A stretch of 64,000 nucleotides of DNA from JBBQNY01 sp038255255 (GCA_038255255.1 JBBSLL010000008.1:29746-93745), one strand, 5' to 3'. Counted from the first letter of the stretch, positions 26,272 to 35,799 are shown. The notes: generated from the sequence alone by a model not told the origin. Made by a program: numbers and translations.

Positions 26272-29200
26272 TCATTGCAGCTGCCGCCAGGATTGACGAC
26301 CGCAGGCCCGCGGCAGGTACATGGGCGGCGCGCCGGCGACCTGGACGATCATGGCGCACTGCGCCGCGAGCGCTGCGGCGACTTCGGCAGGAGTCGCCGT
26401 TGCTGCAAGCGGAGGCAGCCGCGGCGATGTCAGCACTGCGACGTCGCGAACAGGTGCGGTTCCGCCGGTCTCGAGGTTTAGCGCACCCGTACCGGCACCG
26501 GGCGAGGTGCCCGTGGGCGATCCCAGGCGCGCCGCCGACAGACCCGCCGCGCCGTTCAACGCATTGAGGCCGTAGAGCCAGTTGTTGCCCACCGCGCGAC
26601 AACCGGTGGGAGCGCTTGCCTCGTACGTCGGCATGAACAGCACGCCGCTTTCGATGCGCGGATAACCGACGAAGCGTTCGCCGGGCGGAAGGTCGATATA
26701 AAAGCCGTTCCTGCCCGCCTCCATGGGATTGGAAGAGGTCGTCCGGAAGCCTCCGGTAGTGCTGATGATGGTCTGCTGCAGCAGACTGCTGCGCGCGACC
26801 GTTCCACCTGTGCCGCGATCCAGCACCGCGTACAAGGTCTGCAGGGTGGTGTCCGACACATCGCCGTTGAACGAGAAACTGCCGGAGCCGAAGTACACGA
26901 GCACGCCGCCACCAGGACCTGGGGCGGCGGTCAGGCCACCGAGGATCGGCTGGCGAGTACCGGCTTCCGCGCCAGCCGTGTACTGCAGCGTCGTGAACAG
27001 TGGCACCGTCTGATTAGTGGGAGTCGCAGCCCGCACGTCGAACTTCCAGATGGCGCCCTTCTGGTCGGCGGCATAGACCGTGTCCACGAAGCCGTCGCGC
27101 GAACGCTTGGTGAGCGTTCCGTCGGTCGCAGGAGAGAAACGGTCGATCGCCACCAGATTGCCCAATCCGTTCGTGCCGGCGGGTGCGGATGCCTCGACGG
27201 CTTCAACCATGGTGACGACCGGTGTACCCGGAGCGATGTCTACCATGAAGAGCACCGCTTTGCCGCTGACGCTGTTGTAACCATTGCCGAACAGCGCGCG
27301 CCACGTCACGGGACCGGATCCGGAGCCCGTGCGGATCGGCACGATCACCGGCCGTCCCAACACGTTCCCCAGATTGTTACGGACCGCCAGTGGCAACGAA
27401 GTGTCCTGATCGTTGATTTCCCACAGGCGATCGGAAGCCACCATCGCGCCGACGTTCCGGGAAACGTTCGAGACATTGATCGCGAAGACGCTCTTCGCGC
27501 CGGCTCCGGTCGAGCCCGCCAGCGCGGTCTGCCAGCGTCCGCCGAAATACGCATCGGAAACCGTCAGCGGACCATCGACGAAGTAACGGTGCTGGAACTT
27601 CTGCGCACCACCGCGCAATGGATCGTAAGGGAACAGCAGGTTGCCCATGTGCCCGAGCACGGCCTGCGGGATATACGCGAAGCGCTCGATGCCGCCGAGC
27701 ACACCGGTCCGTCCGTCGAAGCCATGCAGCATGCCTTCGTTGCTGCCCGCGTACACCATCGAGCGATTGCTGAGCTTCTTCGCGGCGAGGAATGCGTCGT
27801 AGCTGGCACCGCCAAAAGGCGCGGGCATCGACTGGTAGCCGTAGTTGTCGAGCGGCGAGCTTACGATGGGCGTTGCGTTGACGATGTCGCCCAGGCGGGT
27901 GGTTCGAAAGCGCAGCGTGCCGCCGGGATTCCGCTCGGCTTCCTTGCTCTGGTCGCCCTTGAGATAGGCGATGGCGTCCTCGAGCGTGATCAGCGGCCCT
28001 GGCGCTCCCAGGGCGGCGAGTTCGGTCGGTGTGCAGAGCGACATGCCCGATTGCGGGCTGTTGCAGAGGTTGGCGAGGCTTCCGACGTTGGCCGCATTGA
28101 ACGGCTGCGCGCCCGAAGGCGTGCCGAACCAGACGTCGTTGCGCGAGGCGGCGGCAGGAATCCTGTCGGCGGCTTCCCACGCGAACGTGAAGGTCGCCTG
28201 TCCCGTAACCGCATTGGTTGTGACGGTCTGCGCGGTCAGCGTGCTGTACCAGTCCGTGCCCGAGTTACGCGATACGTAGGACGGCACCACGGTGATCGAA
28301 CCCGTGCCGATGCGCGAACCGGTGAGCGCAATGCCACCGGACGGCGACGCACCCGCGCTGGTGCTGGCGAGAACCCGGCGCATGGCTTCAGCGACGCTCG
28401 CGGGCGTCTGCGCGTTGATGAACTCGCCGCGGGTACTGATCGTTGCGTGCCAGATGTCGTCGACGTTCTTGGGACTGAGGCTGGTGGTTCCCGTGACAGA
28501 CCAGTTCGGGAAATTCGTGTATGGATCGGAAGTGGCGGCGGCATTGACGCCGAAGATCTCGCCTTTGGATCCTAGCGTTATCCCGAAATAATTCATGTGC
28601 AGGTTGGTCTGGCAGTCGACCCGCAAGGAAACCGGCGCGTTGTTGCAGGCTTCGCGCAGCGGCACCAGCCCGGCCGGCAGATCCGGTCGGAGGTTCGTGT
28701 CGTAGAACGAATAGGCGATGTCTGCGATGGTGTTCCCGTTTCCATTGCCGCCGATCGGGCGCGGCTGCCCGCTGTCGGAGTCGCCGACGGGACGGATGGA
28801 ATTGCCGAACCCGCCAGTCGGATTTTCGTTGGTGAACCCGTCGGTGAACAGCATGCCGGAATTGACCTGGCAGGCTCGCTGGATGGGTGCGCCGGAATCC
28901 GTGCGACGGAACTGGTCGCCCATGTACACCGACGCGCTGCGCGTGGGTGTGCCGCCGTCCGCGCGCAGGGTGAAGAAATCGTCGTACAGGAGCGGACGCC
29001 CGCCCGAGTTGAGGTCGCGCATCAGCAGGTCCCCGGAGTTCATGCCCGGGTTGTTGCCCGATCGCCGGTTGATGCTGAAGTAGCCCACGCGCATGTTGTC
29101 GACTTCGAGCATCGCGCTCGACATGGCCGCGACGATGGCGCGGTTGCGGTTCCCGTAATACGTGTACCAGTTGGCGAAGTTCTGGATGTGCGCGTCGTAG

Positions 29201-30192
29201 CCCGACGTGAAGTTGCCCGGACGCAATTCGTACTTGTACAGGTTGACGCCGGGACCACCGGCGTCCAACGCAAGCACGCGATTGGCGACGTTGAAACCTG
29301 TGGGGGGCGGGCTCAGGATCGGGAGGAAAACCACTGCCGGGAAATACCGGATGTGATATTCGCAGCCGCCGCCACGATTGCTGCCATCGTTGGTAAAGGC
29401 AAGGTTGTTCGCCGTCGTGACGAGATGCCCGGCAGTGGTGGTGATTGTCTGCCAGCTGTTGCGAGTCGCATTCGAGGTGCCGAGGCCACCGCAGCCGTTG
29501 GAGTGCCGGTCGCTCCGGATGTAGTACTCCGTGCCGCGCGGCAGGCGCATGCCAGGCTGGAAGCGGAACGCAAAATAGTTGGCGGTGCGGTCTTCATTGG
29601 CGGTGAAGTTGTAAAGCACCGCGGGATTGGGACCGCGCGTGCCCGCGCTCCCGTCCGCGCGCGGGTCCGAGCGCGCAGCGGTGATCGGAGCATTCGGCCA
29701 GGACGTTCCGTTGGCATACTTCCATGGCGGATAGACGACCGCCGGATCGAACCACTGGTTGTTGTAGGCAGGCGAGCGCGCGAAGCCGAACAGGTCGAGC
29801 GGCGGTATCGCGAGCCGCGGCGGAGTAGCCGTGTTGAGCGTGTTGCCACCCTGGTCGAGACGAATCCCGTTCGGGAGGATGTGGTAATACGCGCCGCGTC
29901 CAGTGGTGTGCAACACGTTGGGACCGCTGAAGAACCCGTTGGGCGCGCTACCCGCCAGATCATTCCAGTAGCCCTGCTCGTCGCCCGGATACAGACCCTC
30001 GAACGTCATGGAGCCGGAATCGTCCACTGCCATGATGAAGGCAGGAGGCACCTGCACGTCGGCGTTCAGCGGCGCCTGCGCGAGGGTGCCCCTGCCCTGC
30101 ACGGCCGACAACTGCGTCAAGAAAAAGCCTGCAGCGCCCGCGATGGCGAGGGCGGCGGCGGCTGTGACTAGCTTGTGCTGGCGGGATGCCAT
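26272..30192 (-). CDS. pilY1: Type IV pilus tip adhesin / biogenesis factor PilY1
   Basis: A 1306-residue exported protein. After a hydrophobic N-terminus (about 8-30) comes a von Willebrand A-like domain opening with a MIDAS motif DxSxS (D57, S59, S61). Later segments such as DLRVDC-like stretches and WHATISTRGEF lead into the C-terminal seven-bladed beta-propeller (about 790-1200), with VYAGSNEGMLHGFD, DGFVDTVYAADQKGAIWKFDV and PMEAGRNGFYIDLP. The classic EF-hand-like calcium loop is reduced: only DG-VD is left before the DTVYAAD strand. PilY1 promotes pilus extension, adhesion and surface sensing together with the minor pilins encoded upstream. Confidence 0.92.
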   Translation of the reverse strand: MASRQHKLVTAAAALAIAGAAGFFLTQLSAVQGRGTLAQAPLNADVQVPPAFIMAVDDSGSMTFEGLYPGDEQGYWNDLAGSAPNGFFSGPNVLHTTGRGAYYHILPNGIRLDQGGNTLNTATPPRLAIPPLDLFGFARSPAYNNQWFDPAVVYPPWKYANGTSWPNAPITAARSDPRADGSAGTRGPNPAVLYNFTANEDRTANYFAFRFQPGMRLPRGTEYYIRSDRHSNGCGGLGTSNATRNSWQTITTTAGHLVTTANNLAFTNDGSNRGGGCEYHIRYFPAVVFLPILSPPPTGFNVANRVLALDAGGPGVNLYKYELRPGNFTSGYDAHIQNFANWYTYYGNRNRAIVAAMSSAMLEVDNMRVGYFSINRRSGNNPGMNSGDLLMRDLNSGGRPLLYDDFFTLRADGGTPTRSASVYMGDQFRRTDSGAPIQRACQVNSGMLFTDGFTNENPTGGFGNSIRPVGDSDSGQPRPIGGNGNGNTIADIAYSFYDTNLRPDLPAGLVPLREACNNAPVSLRVDCQTNLHMNYFGITLGSKGEIFGVNAAATSDPYTNFPNWSVTGTTSLSPKNVDDIWHATISTRGEFINAQTPASVAEAMRRVLASTSAGASPSGGIALTGSRIGTGSITVVPSYVSRNSGTDWYSTLTAQTVTTNAVTGQATFTFAWEAADRIPAAASRNDVWFGTPSGAQPFNAANVGSLANLCNSPQSGMSLCTPTELAALGAPGPLITLEDAIAYLKGDQSKEAERNPGGTLRFRTTRLGDIVNATPIVSSPLDNYGYQSMPAPFGGASYDAFLAAKKLSNRSMVYAGSNEGMLHGFDGRTGVLGGIERFAYIPQAVLGHMGNLLFPYDPLRGGAQKFQHRYFVDGPLTVSDAYFGGRWQTALAGSTGAGAKSVFAINVSNVSRNVGAMVASDRLWEINDQDTSLPLAVRNNLGNVLGRPVIVPIRTGSGSGPVTWRALFGNGYNSVSGKAVLFMVDIAPGTPVVTMVEAVEASAPAGTNGLGNLVAIDRFSPATDGTLTKRSRDGFVDTVYAADQKGAIWKFDVRAATPTNQTVPLFTTLQYTAGAEAGTRQPILGGLTAAPGPGGGVLVYFGSGSFSFNGDVSDTTLQTLYAVLDRGTGGTVARSSLLQQTIISTTGGFRTTSSNPMEAGRNGFYIDLPPGERFVGYPRIESGVLFMPTYEASAPTGCRAVGNNWLYGLNALNGAAGLSAARLGSPTGTSPGAGTGALNLETGGTAPVRDVAVLTSPRLPPLAATATPAEVAAALAAQCAMIVQVAGAPPMYLPRACGRQSWRQLQ

Positions 30193-30202
30193 GGTGGAAT
30201 CC

Positions 30203-30724
30203 TCAGGGCCTGAAAATCGTATCGACGGCGGTGGCCGCGGCGGGGTTGGTCTGGTCGTCAGTCATGTACGAGGTCACTTCGTACACGGGATTCGGGTTGT
30301 CATTGATCGGCGCGGTGCCTACGGCGATGTCGTCATTGCCGGCGATGCATCCCGTCACTTCACGCACGGTGACTGCACGCCGCGTGGTCAGGTTGAGGCT
30401 CCCGGCCCACCCGCCCGGTTCGAATCCGGTTTCGCAGGCGCGCTGAATCTGGGGTTCGCTCAGCGCATCGCAGCCCGGCGTAGGGCCGGTCCGGTTCGTC
30501 AACTCTTCGAGCACGCACTCGGCATTGCGCGCGAGGCCCTCGGCATTCTGGAACGCGAGCCCGTTGGCCCTGTAGTTCGACGACATGCGCTCCTGCATGC
30601 CGGCGATCTGCATGCCCGTGATGCCGAGCAGCGCCAGGATGATCAGCATCACAAGGGCCACGAACAGCACCGCACCTCTTTGCCGATTCCGGGGTGCGGA
30701 GCCGAATGGAAAATTTCGTGTCAT
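30203..30724 (-). CDS. pilX: Type IV pilus minor pilin PilX
   Basis: A 173-residue minor pilin. It has the PilX-type N-terminus RNRQRGAVLFVALVMLIILALLGITGMQIAGMQERMSSNYR. As in other PilX proteins this lacks Glu5, and the cleavage glycine precedes AVLFVAL. The C-terminal domain has four cysteines. Minor pilins PilVWXE form the pilus-tip priming complex with PilY1. The ATG was chosen at MTRNFPFGS; upstream sequence belongs to pilW. Confidence 0.88.
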   Translation of the reverse strand: MTRNFPFGSAPRNRQRGAVLFVALVMLIILALLGITGMQIAGMQERMSSNYRANGLAFQNAEGLARNAECVLEELTNRTGPTPGCDALSEPQIQRACETGFEPGGWAGSLNLTTRRAVTVREVTGCIAGNDDIAVGTAPINDNPNPVYEVTSYMTDDQTNPAAATAVDTIFRP

Positions 30725-30737
30725 GGTCGGAGTCCGG

Positions 30738-31925
30738 TCAATTGCCGTATAGCCGGTTGCGCATGGCAACCGTGGTTTCGTAGGTGGTGCGGAAGCGCCC
30801 GTCTGGCACGGCGGGTGGTGCGAATACCACGCCGAGCGCGCGCCGACGCTGTGCATCTTGCGGGGCCGCTGCCGCTGCCGTGTCGGGGCTGCTGGCGAGG
30901 ATGCCCACCTGCACCATGCCGACGCGCCTCCAGTTCATCGGATTGTTCACCACACCTGCGCCGGTCGACTGCTGGGTGATGAAGCCGCTCGGCGGCGTGA
31001 CGGTGATATCGACGACGCTGTCGAGTCCGAACAGGAACTGCAGGCTTTCGATGCCCTCCACGAGTTCTTCGCGGCCGCCTACGGGAAACGTCCCCGCGAC
31101 ATCCGCGCGCGCGCGCCACAGCGAGGGTTGTCCAGAGGCACCATTTGCCACGTAGTAAACGAACGACTCGGCGCGATGCAGCAGGGCCGTACCGACCGGC
31201 TGAGCGACGTAGCGATCGATGAAAGCGTTTACGAGGACGGTGCCGGCACCCGGATTCACCGCCGCCGCCGGAAACACATTGGCGAAACTGCAGTCCGCGA
31301 TGCCGAACATGGTGGGTGCGCCGACTCCGTCGGCATTGAACGTCGCCCAGCGCGCGGCTGGCACCGTGAAGATGGTCTGCGCGGCGGAGGGATTGGCGAT
31401 GTTGATCACCGGCAATCCTTCCTCGCCGAGGTAACGCACTTCGATGATGTCGCTGCCGGGCAATGGATTCAGCGCGGCAATGACCGGCGGCAGTGCGGGC
31501 GTCCAGCCTGCCGTGGCCGCGCCCAGTGTGACGGTCTGTCCCGGCTCGGTATTGGTTGCCTCGTAGCCTCGAATGGAGCCGCCTGGCGAACCGACTGCCG
31601 GGTTGCTGTTCGGGAAGGCCACGCCCCAGGATGCTCCGGTCGCCACAGGGAAATGGTTGTCGAGGGAGTCGACGCTCTGCATGTGCGCCTGGTCGTTGAC
31701 GCAGCCGTAGTGTCCCGCCATGCGCAGGTCGCGTTGCAGGAACTCCATTGCGAATCGCCCGTTTTCCTGCACGCGCGACATGCCCTCGGAAGTCTGGTAC
31801 GCGGCACGCGATGCGGCGAACACCTGGACCAGCCCAACCAGCAGCAGGCTGCCGATGGCGAGCGCGATCATGATCTCGATGAGCGACAGGCCGCGTGCGC
31901 GACGTGGCGAGAAGACGCTTTGCAT
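30738..31925 (-). CDS. pilW: Type IV pilus minor pilin PilW
   Basis: At 395 residues this is the large minor pilin. The type III signal is RRARG|LSLIEIMIALAIGSLLLVGLVQVF with Glu5 present. FAMEFLQRDLRMAGHYGC and the cysteine pair in MAGHYGCVND and IADCSF are typical of PilW. The ATG gives a 14-residue leader; a GTG 15 bases upstream overlaps the pilV stop (GTGA) and could be used instead. pilX begins 13 bases after the stop. Confidence 0.9.
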   Translation of the reverse strand: MQSVFSPRRARGLSLIEIMIALAIGSLLLVGLVQVFAASRAAYQTSEGMSRVQENGRFAMEFLQRDLRMAGHYGCVNDQAHMQSVDSLDNHFPVATGASWGVAFPNSNPAVGSPGGSIRGYEATNTEPGQTVTLGAATAGWTPALPPVIAALNPLPGSDIIEVRYLGEEGLPVINIANPSAAQTIFTVPAARWATFNADGVGAPTMFGIADCSFANVFPAAAVNPGAGTVLVNAFIDRYVAQPVGTALLHRAESFVYYVANGASGQPSLWRARADVAGTFPVGGREELVEGIESLQFLFGLDSVVDITVTPPSGFITQQSTGAGVVNNPMNWRRVGMVQVGILASSPDTAAAAAPQDAQRRRALGVVFAPPAVPDGRFRTTYETTVAMRNRLYGN

Positions 31926-31936
31926 GCGAACGGCGC

Positions 31937-32458
31937 TCACAGTTGCGTCGCCGTGGCGAAGGTCGTGTTCGGGTCGTTGGTCAGGCGCTCGCCCCAGGTC
32001 AGCGTCACGTTGGCAATGCCGCTGCCCGGCGCGTAGTTCACGGTGGCGGCGGCCTGCGGACCGAGGGCCGCGACTACCTGGCACCGCCAGCGCGCGATGT
32101 TCTGGGCGACACTGACCGTCGCGCCGACCACCCGCGTGCAGCCGGCGCCGGAGACAGAACCTGCAGTGAATGTCGCATTGGTGTACTGCACGACCGTGAG
32201 TCGGTTCGAACGCATCTGGTCGAGCATGTCGAAGGCGAGATTGGTCGCCTGCGTGCGCGTATTCGCACTTTGCGTATAGCGCAGGTTGAGGGTCTGCATC
32301 AGCGCGAATCCGAGCAGGCCGAACGCCAGCACCAGCAAGGCGATGAGCACCTCGATCATGCTGAAGCCGGCGGCGCGCGAGCGTGCGGACCGGGCAGCAT
32401 TCCGATGCAAAGGAAGGCTCATCGACGGTCGCCTCGCCAGGAATCGCACTGTTTTCAT
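31937..32458 (-). CDS. pilV: Type IV pilus minor pilin PilV
   Basis: A 173-residue minor pilin with prepilin signal SRAAG|FSMIEVLIALLVLAFGLLGFALMQT. FALMQTLNLRYTQSANTRTQATNLAFDMLDQMR is the usual PilV helix. The ATG overlaps the fimT stop by ATGA, giving a long 31-residue leader; Met13 would shorten it. The C-terminal domain has two cysteines (GAGCTR, WRCQV) suitable for a disulfide. Confidence 0.88.
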   Translation of the reverse strand: MKTVRFLARRPSMSLPLHRNAARSARSRAAGFSMIEVLIALLVLAFGLLGFALMQTLNLRYTQSANTRTQATNLAFDMLDQMRSNRLTVVQYTNATFTAGSVSGAGCTRVVGATVSVAQNIARWRCQVVAALGPQAAATVNYAPGSGIANVTLTWGERLTNDPNTTFATATQL

Positions 32459-32988
32459 GCGCAGTTCTCACGAGTGATGCGCACCTGCCCGGTGCGCTGG
32501 ACGACCAGCTGTCGCTGCAATTGCAGGCTCGAATCGCAAGACGCAGGTTGCAGGTTGAAGGTGACGGTGCGGTTGTCCGCGACGCGGCCGCGCCCGTCGA
32601 ACTGGATCAGGGTGCCGGATCCGGCCGATGGGGTGGATGTCAGTGCAAGCCGGTCGTTGCCCTGCGTGTAACGCACGACCCGCTCACCCGCGTCCGGAGT
32701 GCCATCGCCGTCCACGTCGATCCACACCATCCAGCCATCGTCCCAAGTCCCACCGCAGGCGGTGCCGTCGAGGGACGTGCAGATCGCCGCACCGTTCGGA
32801 TTGCGCGTGGCCTCGGACCGGGCCAGAGAAATCGACGCCATGAGGTCATTCGTTGAGGTCGCGACGCGGTTCGACCGCATGGTGCCTTCGAAGCTCGGCA
32901 ACCCCACGGCCAGCAGGATCGCAACGATGGCGATCGTGACCATGAGTTCAAGCAGCGTGAATCCGGCGTGGGGCGCTTGGCGCGACAT
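32455..32988 (-). CDS. fimT: GspH/FimT family pseudopilin
   Basis: First gene of the minor pilin operon, 177 residues. The prepilin peptidase site APHAG|FTLLEL is followed by the assembly helix with Glu5 and the GspH fold (GTMRSNRVATSTNDLMASISLARSEATRN). Residues 91-102, DVDGDGTPDAGE, look like a calcium-binding loop, as seen in many FimT/GspH proteins. FimT proteins bind DNA in some competent gammaproteobacteria. Ribosome site AAGGA precedes the ATG. The 134 bases upstream should carry the operon promoter, but no clear -35/-10 pair stood out. Confidence 0.9.
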   Translation of the reverse strand: MSRQAPHAGFTLLELMVTIAIVAILLAVGLPSFEGTMRSNRVATSTNDLMASISLARSEATRNPNGAAICTSLDGTACGGTWDDGWMVWIDVDGDGTPDAGERVVRYTQGNDRLALTSTPSAGSGTLIQFDGRGRVADNRTVTFNLQPASCDSSLQLQRQLVVQRTGQVRITRENCA

Positions 32989-33122
32989 CGTGTCAGTCCT
33001 TGAGGATGCGGCCGGGAGGCTACAGCGCTCAGGCGATGTTCAAGACGTCTGCACGATGACCGGCGTGCGCTCGCCGACAAGCGTGACGCGATTGTGAACC
33101 TCCGATTACAGAGCCTCTGGTA

Positions 33123-34493
33123 TCACGCCACGATGCGGTAGCAGGGCTCGTAGGCCTTGGCACCCGGAAGCTTCATGCGATGCTGCGCCACGAATGCGGC
33201 GAGCAGGCCGTCGAGTGCCTGCATCAGTTCGGGTTGGCCCTGTATTTCGTAGGGACCATGGCGCTCGATGGCGCGCACCCCCTCTTCCTTGACGTTGCCG
33301 GCCACGATGCCGGAAAACGCCCGGCGCATGTCCGCAGCGAGCGCGTGCGTGGGCATGTCGCGATGCAGTCGCAGCGCCGCCATGCGCTCGTGTGTCGGGA
33401 AGAACGGCTGCTGGAATGGCAGGTCGATCGTGAGTGCCCAATTGAAGAAGAACGCGTCCTCGGTGCTGCGCCGGTATTCGCGGACCTCGCGCATGCCGCG
33501 CTTGACGGCCCGCGCGACTTCCGCCGGGTCGTCGATGATGATGCGGTAGCGGGAAGCCACCGCGTCCCCGAGCACCAGGCGCAGGAACGCGTCGATCTGC
33601 TCGAAATACGCCGCGGACTCGCGCGGACCCGTCATCAGCAGCGGCAACGGCACGCCTGCATTGGCCGGATGCAACAGGATCCCGAGCAGATACAGGATTT
33701 CTTCGGCGGTGCCGACGCCACCGGGGAACACCACGATCGAGTGCGCGATGCGCACGAAGGCCTCGAGGCGCTTCTCGATGTCCGGCATGATCACGAGGTG
33801 GTTGACGATCGGGTTGGGCGATTCGGCGGCGATGATGCCGGGCTCGGTGATACCGATGTAACGGTTGCCACGCCGACGCTGCTTGGCGTGGCCGATGGTC
33901 GCGCCCTTCATCGGGCCCTTCATCGCACCGGGACCGCAGCCCGTGCAGATGTCGAGTCCGCGCAGGCCCATCTGGTAGCCCACCTTCTTGGTGTAGTCGT
34001 ACTCGTCGCGCCCGATCGAGTGCCCGCCCCAGCAGACCACGAGGCTCGGATCGGCATGCGCCTGGAGGATGCGCGCGTTGCGCAGGATCTCGAAAACGGT
34101 GTTGGTCAGTCCGGCGGACGTGGCGAGGTCGAAACGGTCCTGGGCAACCTGGGTCGCGTGGTAGGCGATGTCGCGCACCACGGCGAAGAGCTGCTCGTTG
34201 ATGCCGCGGATCATGCGGCCGTCGACGAATGCGGTTTCCGGTGCGTTGAGGAGTTCGATGCGGATCCCGCGATCCTGCTGGCACACCTGCAGATCGAAGT
34301 CCGGATAGCGCTCCAGCATGGCGCGCGGATCATCGTTGGTCATGCCACCTGACAGCACGGCCAGCGCGCATCGGCGCAGCAGCATCTGCAGGTCGCCGGT
34401 GCTGGCGCTGCGCAGGCGACTCACTTCCTGCCGCGACAGGACATCGAGGCCGCTGGCAGGAGAGATCGTCGCACTCAGGGTGTGGGATGTCAT
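33123..34493 (-). CDS. ppnN: Pyrimidine/purine nucleotide 5'-monophosphate nucleosidase PpnN
   Basis: PpnN (YgdH) cleaves NMPs to free base and ribose-5-phosphate and is a (p)ppGpp target in E. coli. The 456 residues align with the E. coli protein nearly end to end (454). Key segments are FVDGRMIRGINEQLFAVVRDI, VVCWGGHSIGRDEYDYTKKVG, ICTGCGPGAMKGPMKGA and the LOG-family site FPGGVGTAEEILYLLGIL. The C-terminus AQHRMKLPGAKAYEPCYRI also matches. Start MTSHTLSAT was chosen by that alignment; an ATG 45 bases upstream overlaps the preceding stop (ATGA) and is an alternative. Confidence 0.94.
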   Translation of the reverse strand: MTSHTLSATISPASGLDVLSRQEVSRLRSASTGDLQMLLRRCALAVLSGGMTNDDPRAMLERYPDFDLQVCQQDRGIRIELLNAPETAFVDGRMIRGINEQLFAVVRDIAYHATQVAQDRFDLATSAGLTNTVFEILRNARILQAHADPSLVVCWGGHSIGRDEYDYTKKVGYQMGLRGLDICTGCGPGAMKGPMKGATIGHAKQRRRGNRYIGITEPGIIAAESPNPIVNHLVIMPDIEKRLEAFVRIAHSIVVFPGGVGTAEEILYLLGILLHPANAGVPLPLLMTGPRESAAYFEQIDAFLRLVLGDAVASRYRIIIDDPAEVARAVKRGMREVREYRRSTEDAFFFNWALTIDLPFQQPFFPTHERMAALRLHRDMPTHALAADMRRAFSGIVAGNVKEEGVRAIERHGPYEIQGQPELMQALDGLLAAFVAQHRMKLPGAKAYEPCYRIVA

Positions 34494-34534
34494 GGGACTC
34501 ACAGGAAGGCCGATGGGGTCGGTCGCGGTTCGGA

Positions 34535-35563
34535 TCATCCGCGCACGGGCATTTCGTCGGGCGAGATGCCGCCGCGCACCAGCGCAGCGTCGAAACCCCT
34601 TTCGACGAGGAGATAGGCTGCGCCGGCGCTGCGACGGCCCGTATCGCAATAGACGATGTACTTGCGCGCCGGATCGAGGTCGCCCATTCGCTCGCGCAGC
34701 GACACGAGCGGCATGTTGAGGCTGTCGGGCAGGCGGCCGCGCCTGAACTCCTCGGGCAGCCGCACATCCAGCAACACGGCATCGTCTGCAATCTGCTCGG
34801 GATCCACCTCGCGCAGCATGGAATCGCCGAGCTGCCGGCGGAAATCCGCCCCGCTCATGCGCATCACGCTGGTGGGTTCGAGTGCACGGACGCTGGCGCT
34901 GCGCAGGTCCTGCGCCAGCAGCGCGTACTCGCCGAAGCGGTCGCCGGGACGCAACATGCCGATTTCGCTCTCCACGCCATCGGCACCTCGCCGTGTCACC
35001 TCGCACCTGCCACTGCACAGGATGAAATAGGCATCGGCGACATCGCCCTCGCGGACGACATAGTCTCCCGCCGCGTATTCCTCCGGCGCCAGCGCAGCGA
35101 ACAGCTGGCCCACCTGGGCAGGCGAGACATTGGCGAGTGCCGGCGTCGACAGCAGGGCGCTCATCCAGTCTTCGCTCTCGCCGTCACCGCTGCCACCGAT
35201 TTCCTGCACCTCGACCGCGCCGCTCTGCGCCCACGTCAGGAGCAGATCGAGCCGATCCCGATCGACGAAGGCAATCGTGGAGTCACGCAGTGCCTTCGCG
35301 CTGCAGTGCCGGGGCGAAGACTGCGACAGTGCATCCAGCGCCTCGGGGCTGTCGCCACGGACGACGCGGGTGCCTTGCGCGGAGAAGAGTTCCACTTCAC
35401 CGTCGATGAGGAACACCATGGTTTTTGCCGGATCGCCACGGTCGAAGATCGGGCTGCCCTTCGCGTAAAGACCGACCTTCGCCTGCTTCGCCAGCTCGCG
35501 GCAATCGCCTGGCGCCAGCGCCTTCAGCGGCACCAGTTTCGAGAAGCGTTCGAACAGGTCCAT
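34535..35563 (-). CDS. Tandem cyclic-nucleotide-binding / rhodanese protein
   Basis: A 342-residue soluble protein of three domains. The first cNMP-binding fold (about 10-110) is degenerate: its phosphate-binding cassette has lost the usual residues. The second (about 150-250) keeps PGDRFGEYALLAQDLRSASVRA, with the Gly-Glu (211-212) and Arg (221) that contact the cyclic phosphate. A C-terminal rhodanese domain (about 258-342) has the active Cys306 in CDTGRRS. There is no DNA-binding helix-turn-helix, so it is not a Crp-type regulator. It is upstream of ppnN on the same strand, 41 bases or a 4-base overlap away depending on start choice. Function unknown. Confidence 0.82.
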   Translation of the reverse strand: MDLFERFSKLVPLKALAPGDCRELAKQAKVGLYAKGSPIFDRGDPAKTMVFLIDGEVELFSAQGTRVVRGDSPEALDALSQSSPRHCSAKALRDSTIAFVDRDRLDLLLTWAQSGAVEVQEIGGSGDGESEDWMSALLSTPALANVSPAQVGQLFAALAPEEYAAGDYVVREGDVADAYFILCSGRCEVTRRGADGVESEIGMLRPGDRFGEYALLAQDLRSASVRALEPTSVMRMSGADFRRQLGDSMLREVDPEQIADDAVLLDVRLPEEFRRGRLPDSLNMPLVSLRERMGDLDPARKYIVYCDTGRRSAGAAYLLVERGFDAALVRGGISPDEMPVRG

Positions 35564-35748
35564 CGTGGCGAGCTGCGCACCTGCAAGGCGGCCGAGCACT
35601 GTAAGGAGTTCCAGCAGCCAGTACCAGTAGTCCGCGCGAGGGTTGCCCGCAGGTCGGTCGGCTCCGGACGACGCCTCCAGCGCGCGTTGCGGCCCGGAGC
35701 ATGCAATCCGGACCTGCGTTCGCGTATCGGTGCGGCGACCGGCAAATG

Positions 35749-35777
35749 CAAACGGCCGGGACAAGCCCGGCCGTTTG
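35749..35777. terminator. Hairpin terminator after the TonB receptor gene
   Basis: A perfect 12-bp stem (CAAACGGCCGGG with its complement, 35749-35760 and 35766-35777) has the loop ACAAG. It lies 23 bases after the TonB receptor stop. On the minus strand the stem ends in CCGTTTG, so the terminal T-run is only three bases; the GC-rich perfect stem still makes it a likely terminator. Confidence 0.7.
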
Positions 35778-35799
35778 GCATCGTCAGCGTAGCGTTGGA

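Noticed and set aside
28597..30171. A 524-codon plus-strand frame opposite pilY1
   Set aside because: Shadow of the pilY1 third-position GC bias; repetitive Arg/Val/Gly composition and no ribosome site or family motif.
34535..35563. Crp/Fnr-type transcription factor
   Set aside because: Two cNMP folds are present but no helix-turn-helix; the C-terminus is a rhodanese domain.
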